Part shown: positions 50,690 to 61,191 of the stretch, piece after piece
How the letters are laid out: every line of letters begins with the position of its first letter
Numbering within the stretch: the stretch's first letter is position 1
Assembly: GCA_023261485.1 (NCBI GenBank)
Contig: JAHFOY010000005.1
Location: 1-64,000, forward strand
DNA length: 64,000 bases
DNA from: Planctomycetota bacterium
GTDB lineage: Bacteria > Planctomycetota > Brocadiia > Brocadiales > Brocadiaceae
Reading direction: 5' to 3'
Translations under genes and position numbers: made by a program
Notes under the pieces: generated by a model
Told to the model about the DNA's origin: nothing
Databases searched by the model: none
Seen by the model: the letters and a program-made list of their open reading frames with translations, nothing else

Positions 50690-53662
50690 ATGACAAATAA
50701 AAAAGAGATAACGGTTTTTATTGCGTCACCAAGCGACGTTATAGAAGAACGTAACGATGTCCGTGAGGTCTGTGACGAGTTAAATAAAAGCAACCTGTTA
50801 AAGCCTTTTGGAGTCTATTTTCAAGCCACCGGATGGGAAGACGCATTTCCATCGCCAGGCCGTCCACAAGAAATCATAAACCGTCTTGTAGAGAAATGCG
50901 ATATTCTGGTTTGCATATTCCACAAAAGGTTTGGCTCTCCCACAGGAAAAGAGGAGTCAGGCACGTTAGAAGAATTCCTGAATGCCTATGATTCATGGAA
51001 GAAATGGAAGAAACCCCATATCATGTTTTATTTCAAAGAAGTAAAGATACGATCTAGAAAAGATATCGAAGATCCTCAATTACGAAAAGTTTTGGATTTG
51101 AAAGAAAAGATTCAATCGGAGAGAACACTACTTTTCTGTGAATTCTCTGATGACAAGTTTTGTGAAATGTTCAGAGACCACCTGGAGAAGTGGATAATTG
51201 ATGATACAAAAGGCCGGGAAGATATAGGGAGTAAAGTTGAAGAAGTATTTAAGGTTAATAAGAGTTTTAAGAATTACCTAAAGTCTGCCATTATTGAGCA
51301 TCGCTTTCTTCAAACGCAGGGATTTGAGACCAGTTTACGGATTCCCATTGAATTGGAAAATGTGTATGTCAATATGAAGACGGTGATACACAGCCATGAA
51401 TTTGATATTACCCACGAAGGCCGAAAAAAGATGGATGATAAGGTCAGAGAAGAAGGGTTATCTTCCATGGATATCAAGGCATCCTTTCATGCATCCGAAC
51501 GACGTAAAATAAAAGATATGGTCATTCTTGGCAAACCCGGTTCAGGTAAGACCACGTTATTAAAATATATTCTCATTATGCTTATCGAGGGTAAGGGCAT
51601 GGAGAGACTCGGTATCGAAGGTACGTTAATTCCCTTTTTTGCCCCTTTAAGGGAATTAAAAGACCCAGATAGGGAGGGTTTTACGGATTTTATCATGCGG
51701 GTCTGCAATCTCGAAGAATATGCTATTTCTAAAAAGTCACTTGAGAAACTTCTGGACGAGGGGAGGGGGATAATACTACTGGACGGTCTTGACGAGGTGG
51801 CAAATGAAGAGACAAGGATTAAGACCTGTCATTGGGTAGACAAGGCGAGAAGGCGATGTGCCAAGACGAGGTTTGTCATTACCTCCAGATACGCAGGTTA
51901 CCAAGGCAAGAGCAGGCTGGTGGACGCCGTAGTCGAACTCTCTATTCAGGACTTTACCCCTGAGGAGGTAATGGAATTTCTTGTCAAATGGTTCGAGACA
52001 GTAGGGGTGGCCATTCATCTTGGAGAAGACGAATCAAGATGGAAGAAGGAAGGCAGAGAGAAAGCCCTTGTGCTTGTTAAAACAATAAAAGAATCTGAAC
52101 ATTTAAAGAAGCTTGCCGTAAACCCCTTAATTTTGCAAATTATGGCGCTTGTCCACAGGGATCGTGGGAGATTGCCCCAGCGCAGGGTGGAACTATACGA
52201 GGAATGCACAAACGTCCTACTGGAGAAGTGGGATATGGCAAAAGGTCTTGATGTGCTCTTGTCAGCCCGTGAGGCAAGGCAGGTATTACAGCCCCTCGCA
52301 TTATGGCTTCACGAAAAAGACGAGAGACGGTCTGCTCCTATGAAAGAGATAAAAGAAGTGATAAAAGAACCCCTTGAGGCAATAGGGAAATCTCAGATTG
52401 ATCCGGAAAAACTATTACTTAATATCAGGGATAGAAGCGGTATCTTCATGGGTTACAGTGCTGAGGAATATGGGTTTACCCACCTCAGTTTTCAGGAATA
52501 CCTCTCAGCGGAACAGATCAGAAATAAGGGGTTAACTAAAAAGCTTCTTTCAAATTACGGAAAAAAATGGTGGAGTGAAATAATACTCCTCTGTCTTGCC
52601 CTTGATAACCCTTCGATAATTGAGGCATTTATGGATAAGCTTATCCCAACGGAAAAATTCTTAAATGAGGTAGCCTTGGTTATAGATGCAATTCATGATT
52701 CCATAGGTAAACCTTCAACGCCATTGATTAATGCAATTAATAATAGGGCATTAAAACCAAAGGCAAGATACAATGCGGTAAGGATCTTGAAAGAAATAGG
52801 CGGAGAAAAGGTCGTTCAAGCATTGAAGGAGGCGGTTGGTAATGAAGATAAAAAACTTGCCCTTTTAGCTTACGAGGTCCTTGCGTCACGCCGTATGGCC
52901 AAGGGAGTAAAAAAACCAGTAGTGGGAGAAAACCCTGATGAATTTATAAATCCTGTAGACGGATCAAAGATGGTGCTTATCCCTGCAGGTACATTTCTCT
53001 ATGGCAGTCGCGAAGACGACCCGATTGCAAGTAGTGATGAAAAACCACAAAGGGTGATTGACCTTCCTGCATTTTATATGGATGTCTTTCCTGTTACAAA
53101 TAGACAGTTCTGTAGATTTTTAAATTACATAATACCGGGTAGGGATAAATTAGATATCTGGATTAGTTTAGAAGGCAGTTTTATACATGGAGGGCGCAGG
53201 ATTGAAAAGAAGGGTAACAAATATACTGTCGAGGAAGGGTATGAGAGACATCCTGTCGTTTGTGTGAGCTGGTTTGGTGCTGATGCATATGCAAAATGGG
53301 CGGGAAAAAGACTGCCAACCGAAGAAGAATGGGAGAAGGCAGCTCGGGGACATGGTGGAAGGAAGTATCCCTGGGGGGATAAATTCGACTCGTCATTATG
53401 TAATTCAGACGAAGGTGGTATCGGTGGAACAACGGAGATAGACAAGTATCCAAAGGGGAAAAGCTGCTATGGTTGTTATGACATGGCGGGAAACCTAAGT
53501 GAGTGGACGGATAGCCGGTATGATGAAAGTAAAAATTTCAAGGTTTTGCGGGGCGGTTCCTATAACGATGTATTTGATAGCTGCCGCTGCGCCAGTCGCA
53601 GCCGTGCCGATCCAGATGACAGGGGCTACGGTGTTGGGTTTCGTTGTGCCAAGACTCTATAA
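50690..53662 (+). CDS. DUF4062-NACHT-FGE protein, candidate NLR-like antiphage sensor
   Basis: From ATG 50690 (GAGAGG upstream) the product is 990 aa; a start ten codons earlier is less likely. Domains: DUF4062 (about 5-125; ITVFIASPSDVIEERNDVRE), a linker, NACHT STAND NTPase (about 270-440; Walker A VILGKPGSGKTTLLK, Walker B IILLDGLDEV, sensor region FVITSRYAGY), helical and short repeat-like regions (to about 745), and a formylglycine-generating-enzyme/sulfatase-modifying-type domain (about 755-990; MVLIPAGTFLYGS, HPVVCVSWFGADAYAKWAG, RLPTEEEWEKAARG, DMAGNLSEWT, VLRGGSYN). Bacterial NACHT proteins act in phage defence; the TIR-like DUF4062 would be the effector and the FGE-type domain a ligand- or carbohydrate-binding sensor. 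Those roles are inferred. Confidence 0.85.
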   Translation: MTNKKEITVFIASPSDVIEERNDVREVCDELNKSNLLKPFGVYFQATGWEDAFPSPGRPQEIINRLVEKCDILVCIFHKRFGSPTGKEESGTLEEFLNAYDSWKKWKKPHIMFYFKEVKIRSRKDIEDPQLRKVLDLKEKIQSERTLLFCEFSDDKFCEMFRDHLEKWIIDDTKGREDIGSKVEEVFKVNKSFKNYLKSAIIEHRFLQTQGFETSLRIPIELENVYVNMKTVIHSHEFDITHEGRKKMDDKVREEGLSSMDIKASFHASERRKIKDMVILGKPGSGKTTLLKYILIMLIEGKGMERLGIEGTLIPFFAPLRELKDPDREGFTDFIMRVCNLEEYAISKKSLEKLLDEGRGIILLDGLDEVANEETRIKTCHWVDKARRRCAKTRFVITSRYAGYQGKSRLVDAVVELSIQDFTPEEVMEFLVKWFETVGVAIHLGEDESRWKKEGREKALVLVKTIKESEHLKKLAVNPLILQIMALVHRDRGRLPQRRVELYEECTNVLLEKWDMAKGLDVLLSAREARQVLQPLALWLHEKDERRSAPMKEIKEVIKEPLEAIGKSQIDPEKLLLNIRDRSGIFMGYSAEEYGFTHLSFQEYLSAEQIRNKGLTKKLLSNYGKKWWSEIILLCLALDNPSIIEAFMDKLIPTEKFLNEVALVIDAIHDSIGKPSTPLINAINNRALKPKARYNAVRILKEIGGEKVVQALKEAVGNEDKKLALLAYEVLASRRMAKGVKKPVVGENPDEFINPVDGSKMVLIPAGTFLYGSREDDPIASSDEKPQRVIDLPAFYMDVFPVTNRQFCRFLNYIIPGRDKLDIWISLEGSFIHGGRRIEKKGNKYTVEEGYERHPVVCVSWFGADAYAKWAGKRLPTEEEWEKAARGHGGRKYPWGDKFDSSLCNSDEGGIGGTTEIDKYPKGKSCYGCYDMAGNLSEWTDSRYDESKNFKVLRGGSYNDVFDSCRCASRSRADPDDRGYGVGFRCAKTL

Positions 53663-53754
53663 AACTTTACACTTTTACACTTTGTCGCCGAAGGCGGCCG
53701 GTAATTCTACAGTTAAACACGGGGATTAAGAAGGTATTATTTGAACGCGTTTTA

Positions 53755-53845
53755 TTTTAACACCCTGTCGTTTTACCCACAAAACACGTGGAAAGAAACG
53801 AATTGATTTTAGTTATTTTCGTGTCTTTCGTGGGCAAATTGAATT
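53755..53845. repeat. Imperfect inverted repeat upstream of hemB
   Basis: CCCACAAAACACG (about 53774) and the inverse CGTGTCTTTCGTGGG (about 53820) form an imperfect stem with a loop of about 35 nt. The sequence TTTCGTGTCTTTCGTGG is a common type of intergenic repeat. Function unclear. Confidence 0.4.
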
Positions 53846-53894
53846 TCTTAGACTTTAAAATAATTTTTCAAAACATTTTAGAAGGGAAGGTATT

Positions 53895-54890
53895 ATGGGA
53901 TTTCCGGAACAACGGCTACGCCGGTTACGTAAGAATGAAAATTTGAGAAGACTGGTTAGAGAAACGCATCTGTCCGTAGACAACCTGATTATGCCCCTCT
54001 TTGTCCGGCCTGGAAAGGGCATTAAACAGCCGATACCCTCTATGCCAGGAAATTACCAGATGTCCGTTGATAAACTGGCTGAAGAGGTAAAAATCCTTGA
54101 AGGGCTTGGAATTCCTGGAATTATTCTCTTCGGGATTCCTGACAAAAAGGACGAGATGGGTTCCGATGCCTATTCGGATGAAGGGATAATTCAAAAGGCC
54201 ATTATAGCAATTAAAAAAGAAGCGAAAAATATTCTGGTGATTACGGACGTCTGTATGTGTGAATATACCAGCCACGGGCATTGCGGATATATCAGGAGGG
54301 ATGACAGGACAGGTCATTTTGATGTGGATAATGACATGACACTGGAACTCCTGGTAAAAGAGTCCGTTTCTCATGCAAAGGCAGGTGCTGATATTATTGC
54401 CCCAAGCGATATGATGGACGGTCGTGTAGAGGCGATTCGTGACGGACTTGATGAAAACGGTTTTGAACATATCCCCATTATGGCATATTCTGCCAAATAT
54501 TCGTCGGGTTTCTATGGTCCATTCCGTGAGGCTGCCGAGTCTACTCCGGGATTTGGGGATCGCTCCTCATACCAGATGGATTCCCACAATGCCATCGAGG
54601 CGTTACGTGAGGTGGCTCTGGATATAGAAGAGGGGGCTGATATCGTGATGGTAAAGCCGGCGTTGGCCTATCTCGATATCATCCGGATTATAAAGGATAA
54701 ATTCAATCATCCTGTCGCAGCCTATAATGTAAGCGGAGAATTTTCTGTTGTGAAGGCTGCGGCAGAGAAGGGTTGGATTGATGAGAAACGCGTTGCCCTG
54801 GAAATTCTGACGGGCATCAAGCGCGCCGGTGCGGATATGATCCTTACGTACTGGGCAAAAGACGCTGCACAGTGGCTGGAAAATAAATAA
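53895..54890 (+). CDS. hemB: Porphobilinogen synthase (delta-aminolevulinic acid dehydratase)
   Basis: This 331-aa enzyme condenses two 5-aminolevulinate molecules to porphobilinogen for heme and corrinoid synthesis. The two active-site lysines are K201 ([15 protein letters not shown]) and K254 ([11 protein letters not shown]). The metal segment [15 protein letters not shown] has cysteines 120, 122 and 130, the zinc-dependent type. An AGAAGGGAAGG ribosome site lies upstream. Heme supply suits a cytochrome-rich organism, and the corrinoid protein of the downstream acetyl-CoA pathway draws on the same precursor. Confidence 0.97.
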   Translation: MGFPEQRLRRLRKNENLRRLVRETHLSVDNLIMPLFVRPGKGIKQPIPSMPGNYQMSVDKLAEEVKILEGLGIPGIILFGIPDKKDEMGSDAYSDEGIIQKAIIAIKKEAKNILVITDVCMCEYTSHGHCGYIRRDDRTGHFDVDNDMTLELLVKESVSHAKAGADIIAPSDMMDGRVEAIRDGLDENGFEHIPIMAYSAKYSSGFYGPFREAAESTPGFGDRSSYQMDSHNAIEALREVALDIEEGADIVMVKPALAYLDIIRIIKDKFNHPVAAYNVSGEFSVVKAAAEKGWIDEKRVALEILTGIKRAGADMILTYWAKDAAQWLENK

Positions 54891-54925
54891 CCACTATTTC
54901 TCAATTTGGAGAAAAGATAAGTTCT

Positions 54926-55381
54926 ATGAAGGAAAAAAGAAGACCGGACAGGTTGGATTTAGAGGCCATTAGAAACCAGATACTGGATTTTGCGTGTGCC
55001 AAACATGATTTTAAGTTGGAGTCAGAGGATTTTCCATTTGACGGTAATTGGAATGGGGTGTTTCTGGTAAAATTCAGGGATAATTCCGGGGAAGAAAGGC
55101 TGTATTGTGAGGCGCCGATGGGTGAGCATTTTGTCAGGTTCGGGCTTGATTTGGAGATCGATGAAGAGATTTGGCAGCGAGAACATGAAAACATCTTCCG
55201 TGAGGCGTCTGGGTACGATGTGGCAATTTACCCATCACTCACTAAAGAAGGTGGCAAGCGGCATTGCAGGTTATCCCTACGGACATGGATTCCTAATTTT
55301 GGACAGCGTATATTTGGCCTAACACTTTCCAATCTCATGGATTGCAAAAGGGCTGTTGTGGCGATGCTTTCAAAGGGATAG
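54926..55381 (+). CDS. Hypothetical protein, 151 aa
   Basis: This small soluble protein has an alpha/beta pattern (FDGNWNGVFLVKFRDNSGEE, EHFVRFGLDLEIDEEIWQRE, ILTLSNLMDCKRAVVAML-like end) without a recognised family; a CesT/YbjN-like fold is conceivable. It follows hemB by 35 bp and precedes cooC by 262 bp. No catalytic motif was found. Confidence 0.65.
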   Translation: MKEKRRPDRLDLEAIRNQILDFACAKHDFKLESEDFPFDGNWNGVFLVKFRDNSGEERLYCEAPMGEHFVRFGLDLEIDEEIWQREHENIFREASGYDVAIYPSLTKEGGKRHCRLSLRTWIPNFGQRIFGLTLSNLMDCKRAVVAMLSKG

Positions 55382-55643
55382 CCAGTTCATATATCAAAGG
55401 TGACCCCTGATATTGCCTGCCTTTAATAATCTCTCTTAAGTCCCATTTCCTAATCGTGGTTCACGGGGATTTTCACGGCATAGTTTGAAGATTTCTGTGC
55501 AAAACAAATAAACACTAAAAACAAAAATTATTTTTAAAAAATTTCGTGGTTTATCTTCTGGAACTTTGCTAAACTTTGATGTAATATTTATTGGTAAATA
55601 GTAATGATTACACAATTATTTTTGAATTCAAAAGGTAAAATTT
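55382..55643. other. Region upstream of the acetyl-CoA pathway cluster
   Basis: AT-rich, no ORF. It should carry the promoter of cooC. A fragment with TTCACGGGGATTTTCACGG resembles other intergenic repeats. No regulator site was identified. Confidence 0.4.
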
Positions 55644-56417
55644 ATGAAAATTGCGGTTTCTGGTAAGGGCGGTGTCGGAAAAACGACCTTTGTTGCTACG
55701 CTTGCAAAGGTTTTTACGGAGAACGGGAAAAAGGTTATTGCGATAGACGCTGACCCCGTATCCAATCTGGCAGTAACTATGGGTATTAAAAATGTATCGG
55801 AAATAGTGCCGATCAGTCAGATGAAGGATTTAATAAAGGAACGTACGGGAGCTTCAGATGAATTTGGGAAATTTTTTTCACTTAATCCCACAGTTTCTGA
55901 TTTGCCTGAAAAACTTTCACTGGAACACGAAGGAATGAAGCTTATGGTATTGGGTGCGATAAAACGTGGCGGCGGTGGATGCGCGTGTCCTGAAAGCGCT
56001 TTTTTAAGGGCGCTGTTGAGTCACCTTATCGTGCAAAGGGACGAGGTTGTTATTGTGGACATGGAGGCTGGGGTAGAGCATCTTGGTCGTGCCACAGTAA
56101 GGTCGGTGAATGCACTGATTGTGCTAGTGGAGCCTGGTTCCAAAAGTATCCAAACGGCCTTTCAGGTTAAAAAACTGGCCGACGATATAGGGCTCAAGGC
56201 GATTTATGCCGTGGGTAACAAAGTAGATTCTGATGGGCACAGGATGCTGATAGAAAAAGGGTTGAGTGGCATTCCGGTTTTAGGGTTTATTTCGTATAAC
56301 GATAAAATCCTCGAGTCAGACATTGTAGGACGGGCTGTCTTTGCTGAAAATAGCCAGTTGTTGTCGGAAGTGAGACAAATAAAAAACAGACTCGAAGATT
56401 GCACAAAAGGCAGGTAG
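55644..56417 (+). CDS. cooC: CO dehydrogenase maturation ATPase (CooC/AcsF type)
   Basis: This 257-aa P-loop ATPase has the deviant Walker A SGKGGVGKTTFVATL (residues 6-20), a Walker B-like region VVIVDMEAGVEHLG, and the CxC nickel-binding motif in GGGGCACPESAFL. CooC proteins dimerise, bind Ni and assist insertion of nickel into the C-cluster of CO dehydrogenase. It is followed by the CODH gene, whose preferred start is 160 bp downstream. It begins the Wood-Ljungdahl cluster. Confidence 0.93.
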   Translation: MKIAVSGKGGVGKTTFVATLAKVFTENGKKVIAIDADPVSNLAVTMGIKNVSEIVPISQMKDLIKERTGASDEFGKFFSLNPTVSDLPEKLSLEHEGMKLMVLGAIKRGGGGCACPESAFLRALLSHLIVQRDEVVIVDMEAGVEHLGRATVRSVNALIVLVEPGSKSIQTAFQVKKLADDIGLKAIYAVGNKVDSDGHRMLIEKGLSGIPVLGFISYNDKILESDIVGRAVFAENSQLLSEVRQIKNRLEDCTKGR

Positions 56418-56578
56418 AGGTTTGTATTTTCCCTTTTGTAATTTCCCTTGATTTCAATCTATTAATAATTATAATAAACCGTTCCAACTACCCTTGTCAG
56501 GATGGGTGGATACTCAGTGTAACTGTATGGTTAAATCCATCAGCCGACTGGTATCAGAAAAAGTTCAGGAGAATATTT

Positions 56579-58543
56579 ATGGAAGAAAAACAAAAAACAG
56601 TAGATCAGGTGATGCTTGATCATATGAAAGAAATTAAAGTAGAAACTATGTATGATAGATACGAGGCGCAGCTTCCACAGTGCGGATATGGCAGCCTTGC
56701 GTTGTGCTGCCGTCATTGTAATTATGGTCCTTGTAATATCGATCCATTCGGGAAAGGACCGAAAAAAGGTGTTTGTGGCGCGGATGCTAATACTTTTGCG
56801 GCCCGCCATTATTTGCGGATGAGCGGTGCAGGTACTGCGTGCCACTCAGACCACGCACGTGCTGCGGCTCATCTTTTGGTTGCTACTGCAAGGGGCGAAG
56901 CTCCGGGTTACAGGATAAAGGATGTAGAAAAGCTTATGATGGTTGCTGAGTGTTTCGGGGTAAAGACGAAGGATCGCAAGGTAAATGAGATCGCAGAAGA
57001 AGTCGGCGAGATGGCGCTGATGGAATTTGGTAAACCTTACGGGACGTTGTTGTTCCTTAAGAGGGCGCCGGAGGCGCGTCAAAAGATATGGGAAAAATTA
57101 GGTATTGCTCCCAGAGCCATTGATCGCGAGGTTACCGAGAGTATGCACCGAACCGGAATGGGCGGCGATCAGGACTATCGAAATCTCACGAAACAGTCCA
57201 TGCGTGTGTCACTGGCAGACGGCTGGGGTGGTTGCATGATAGCAACCGAATTGCAGGACATTATGTTTGGTACTCCAAAGCCTGTACAGGGAAGATCAAA
57301 TTTGGGTGTCTTGAAAAAGGATCATGTAAATATTGTTGTGCATGGACATGAACCTCAGCTTGCCGAAGCTATCGTCCTTGCATCCAGCGATCCAGACGTT
57401 GCAAAAGCTGCCAGCGCAGTAGGATCAAAGGGTGTTGTAATTGCCGGTCTTTGCTGCACGGCAAATGAACTGCTTGTCAGGCATGGGATTCCGATGGCTG
57501 GACATATGACCATGCAGGAAGGCGCTATAGCAACTGGTGCGGTTGAACTCATGGTCGTTGATATCCAGTGTGTAATGCAGGCGCTCTCCGAAACGTCAAA
57601 GCACTTCCACACGAAACTCGTTACGACCTTGTCAAAGGCAAAGATTACTGGTGCAGAGCACGTGGAGTTCGAAGATGAACATGCCCTTGAAGCGGCAAAG
57701 AAGATTATTATGATGGCTATCGAAAATTACAAAAACCGCGATAATAAAAAGGTATTTATACCCAGCAGCGCGGAGCCTAATCTTATCGCTGGTTTTAGCC
57801 ATGAAACGATTAAATATATGCTGGGTGGCAGGTATCGTGCGAGCTACCGGCCTTTAAACGACAATATAATAAATGGAAGAATCCGGGGTGTTGTCGGAAT
57901 TGCCGGTTGTACAAGTCCCAGGGCGGGTGCGTGTGATCAGAACTATGTAAATCTGGTAAAGGAACTCATCGCTAATAACATATTGGTTGTAGCGACAGGT
58001 TGTGCTGCGGGACAGTGTGCTTCTGGCGGGTTGATGATTCCGGAACTAAAAGACGAATGTGGTAAAGGGCTCCGGGAGGTTTGTGAAGCGGTTGGCATAC
58101 CGCCAGTTTTGCATTCCGGCGCCTGTGTAGATAACAGCCGTATTCTCATTGCCGTTTCTGAAATGGCAAAAGAAGGCGGTTTGGGAAATGATATTAGCGA
58201 TTTGCCTGTTGCCGGGGCGTGTCTGGAATGGATGAGTGAAAAGGCAATTGCTATTGGACAATACTTCGTGGCTTCCGGTATTTATATCGTATTCGGTATG
58301 AATTCGCCTGTGGCGGGTGCGCCTGATATGCAAAGGTTGCTGACCAAAGAGATGGAAGATTTAGTCGGTGCCAGGTGGGATTTCGAACGCGATCTCAAGA
58401 AGGTGGGCAGGATGTTGATGGATCACATAGAAAAGAAAAGGGACGCGCTTGGCATAAACGTCACAAAGGAGAGAAAGCTTTACGACATGGCTGAAAGAAG
58501 GGCGCTGGAGAGGGAGTGTAAACCTGTTCCGGGACATCATTAA
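56579..58543 (+). CDS. acsA: Ni-Fe carbon monoxide dehydrogenase, catalytic subunit
   Basis: From ATG 56579 (AGGAG upstream) the product is 654 aa; the open frame continues back to 56399 but that part is non-homologous. The B/D-cluster cysteines are in LPQCGYGSLALCCRHCNYGP and GVCGADANTFAARH. C-cluster ligand regions include GVVIAGLCCTANELLVRHG (H/C), VVATGCAAGQCASGG and VLHSGACVDNSR. It reduces CO2 to CO for acetyl-CoA synthase. The family name cooS also applies. It lies 26 bp before acsB. Confidence 0.96.
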   Translation: MEEKQKTVDQVMLDHMKEIKVETMYDRYEAQLPQCGYGSLALCCRHCNYGPCNIDPFGKGPKKGVCGADANTFAARHYLRMSGAGTACHSDHARAAAHLLVATARGEAPGYRIKDVEKLMMVAECFGVKTKDRKVNEIAEEVGEMALMEFGKPYGTLLFLKRAPEARQKIWEKLGIAPRAIDREVTESMHRTGMGGDQDYRNLTKQSMRVSLADGWGGCMIATELQDIMFGTPKPVQGRSNLGVLKKDHVNIVVHGHEPQLAEAIVLASSDPDVAKAASAVGSKGVVIAGLCCTANELLVRHGIPMAGHMTMQEGAIATGAVELMVVDIQCVMQALSETSKHFHTKLVTTLSKAKITGAEHVEFEDEHALEAAKKIIMMAIENYKNRDNKKVFIPSSAEPNLIAGFSHETIKYMLGGRYRASYRPLNDNIINGRIRGVVGIAGCTSPRAGACDQNYVNLVKELIANNILVVATGCAAGQCASGGLMIPELKDECGKGLREVCEAVGIPPVLHSGACVDNSRILIAVSEMAKEGGLGNDISDLPVAGACLEWMSEKAIAIGQYFVASGIYIVFGMNSPVAGAPDMQRLLTKEMEDLVGARWDFERDLKKVGRMLMDHIEKKRDALGINVTKERKLYDMAERRALERECKPVPGHH

Positions 58544-58569
58544 CAAAAAGATTTAAGGGGTACTTTTTT

Positions 58570-60753
58570 ATGTCGAAGATTATCTGTTCCGCCGCCATTC
58601 GCGGTGCATATCAAATTGTAGATAAAGCTGATAAAAAACTCTCTGAAGCAATTGCGCAGAAGGGTCGTGATTGCAAGGTAGAATTCCCCAATACAGCCTA
58701 TTATTTGCCTATTATTTATTCAATGACGGGCATACCGGTAAAAACCTTAGAGGATTGTGTACATGTGTTAGGTCTTGCAAGAAGCATGCTGCCTCCTTTG
58801 CCTGCCGAGAAACACTGGGTTCCATACCTTGGGCATACACTAGATGCCGGTATGGCAACACTTTTTGCAGAAGAGATTTACGAAGCCTGTAAATATCTTA
58901 TCGGACCTCATCCCGTAGATGGAATATGGTTAGGCGCTGCGGATGACGTGATCATGCGCGAACGCGGTATTGAATTTGTGGATGGTACAGCGCCTGGATT
59001 TGCTGCCATTGTAGGGTGTGCGCCTGACGCAGATACTGCCGTCAAGATTGCCAGGGAACTACAGCAAAAGAACCTTTATGTGTTTATTCAATCCGACAAC
59101 CTGGGTGTATCGTTTGCCGAGCAGTTAGCTGAAAAAGGGATACAGATGGGTTGGGATACCCGACTGGTTCCCTTTGGTAAAGAGACTTCTGCGGCTGTAT
59201 ATTCGCTGGGTTTTGCCAATAGGGCAGCCCTTTCCTTTGGAAACGTACCAGCAGGTGAAGCACGAAGGAATCTTCTGTACAATAAAAACCGTATATTTGC
59301 CTTTGTTTTGGCATTAGGTACGGAAGTTACCGATGAACAATATGCGAATGCCGCCGGTGCGATCAACTATGGCTTTCCAACGATTACCAATATTGATATT
59401 CCTGAAATATTACCTACAGGTGTTTGCACTTATGAGCATGTGGTTTCAAGGGTGCCGGTTGACAAGATCGTTGATAAGTGTGTCGAGGTGCGCGGTCTGA
59501 AAATATCAATTCACAAGCTGGATATTCCAGTTCCGTATGGTCCCGCCTTTGAGGGTGAACGTATCCGAAAAGAGGACATGCAAATTGAAATCGGTGGCCC
59601 TGGCGTGCCGGCCTTTGAGTACGTCTGTACAAAAGAAGGCACTGAGGTTGAGGATGGTAAAATAAAGGTTATAGGTCCTGATTTGGACGAAATTAAGCCT
59701 GGTCCCGGTATTTCCCTGGGTATTATGGTTGAGGTATATGGCCGAAAGATGCAGCCTGATTTTGAGCCTATTTTTGAACGGCAGATGCATCGGTTTTTAG
59801 GTGAAGCCCAGGGATTATTTCATATGGGACAGAGGGACATGATTCGCCATCGTATCAGTAAAGAAGCCTTTAAAGCAGGTTTCAGAATCAAGCACATAGG
59901 GAGTATTATTCATGCCAAGTTCCATGGAGAATTTGGCGCTATTTTAGACAAGGTTCAAGTGACCCTGTATACGAAAAAGGAAGATGTAGAAAAACTCTTG
60001 AAAGACGTGCGTGCCGCATATGTGGACCGCGATGCACGATTAAAGGGCATGACTGACGACTCGGTAAATCTGTTTTATAGTTGTACGCTCTGTCAGAGTT
60101 TTGCGCCCACTCATATCTGTGTTGTTACTCCTGAACGGTCAGGTTTGTGCGGTTCCGTAAGCTGGCTTGACGGAAAGGCAGGTTACGAGATCAATCCTAC
60201 GGGACCAAACCAACCGATTGAAAGAGGAAAAGTTGTTAATGATAATCTGGGGCAGTGGGAAGGCACAAATTCGTTTATATTTAATGGCTCGAACAGGTCG
60301 CTTGAGAAGGTGAGTTTGTATAGCATTATGACAGACCCCATGACAAGTTGCGGGTGTTTTGAGTGTATTTCAGCCATGTTGCCGATGACTAACGGTATCA
60401 TGGTGGTAGACCGCGACTTTACCGAAATGACCCCGTGCGGTATGAAATTTTCAACCCTTGCAGGAACGGTTGGCGGCGGGTTGCAAACCCCCGGGTTTAT
60501 GGGTCACAGCAAGTTCTATCTGAGCAGCAGAAAATTTATTTCAGCGGATGGCGGTCTTGCCCGTGTTGTGTGGATGCCTAAGGCGCTTAAAGAAGAATTG
60601 GGAGAAATGCTCGCCAAAACCGCAGAAAGCCTGGGTCTGGAAGATTTTCTCAATAAGATAGCCGATGAAACTGTTGCGCAGACCGAAGAAGAGGTTTTGA
60701 CATATATGCAGAAGGTCAATCATCCCGCATTAACCTTGGCGCCAATGTTCTAA
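58570..60753 (+). CDS. acsB: CO-methylating acetyl-CoA synthase, alpha subunit
   Basis: This 727-aa enzyme joins CO, a methyl group from the corrinoid protein and CoA. The A-cluster cysteines are in SCTLCQSFAPTHICVVTPER followed by GLCGSVSWLDG, and the proximal/distal nickel Cys-Gly-Cys is in TSCGCFECISAML. The N-terminal domain (about 1-310), which forms the CO tunnel and CODH contact in bacterial enzymes, is present, so it is the bacterial rather than the archaeal short form. It follows acsA by 26 bp. Confidence 0.97.
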   Translation: MSKIICSAAIRGAYQIVDKADKKLSEAIAQKGRDCKVEFPNTAYYLPIIYSMTGIPVKTLEDCVHVLGLARSMLPPLPAEKHWVPYLGHTLDAGMATLFAEEIYEACKYLIGPHPVDGIWLGAADDVIMRERGIEFVDGTAPGFAAIVGCAPDADTAVKIARELQQKNLYVFIQSDNLGVSFAEQLAEKGIQMGWDTRLVPFGKETSAAVYSLGFANRAALSFGNVPAGEARRNLLYNKNRIFAFVLALGTEVTDEQYANAAGAINYGFPTITNIDIPEILPTGVCTYEHVVSRVPVDKIVDKCVEVRGLKISIHKLDIPVPYGPAFEGERIRKEDMQIEIGGPGVPAFEYVCTKEGTEVEDGKIKVIGPDLDEIKPGPGISLGIMVEVYGRKMQPDFEPIFERQMHRFLGEAQGLFHMGQRDMIRHRISKEAFKAGFRIKHIGSIIHAKFHGEFGAILDKVQVTLYTKKEDVEKLLKDVRAAYVDRDARLKGMTDDSVNLFYSCTLCQSFAPTHICVVTPERSGLCGSVSWLDGKAGYEINPTGPNQPIERGKVVNDNLGQWEGTNSFIFNGSNRSLEKVSLYSIMTDPMTSCGCFECISAMLPMTNGIMVVDRDFTEMTPCGMKFSTLAGTVGGGLQTPGFMGHSKFYLSSRKFISADGGLARVVWMPKALKEELGEMLAKTAESLGLEDFLNKIADETVAQTEEEVLTYMQKVNHPALTLAPMF

Positions 60754-60853
60754 GGTTTGATGGTGTAGCGGTGAGTGATACGTATTGTTGGTGTGCCAGC
60801 GAAAAAGGCAATAAATATAGAGAAGTTCGTTTTTGAATATCAGGAATTTTTAA

Positions 60854-61132
<279 letters not shown>

Positions 61133-61191
61133 TAGAACATATTTAAAATTTTAAAAAATCAAATGTATATTTTTTATTCTGGAGTCTATTC

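Noticed and set aside
56399-56578. 60-residue N-terminal extension of the CODH subunit
   Set aside because: It overlaps the end of cooC, is non-homologous, and the ATG at 56579 has a good AGGAG ribosome site.
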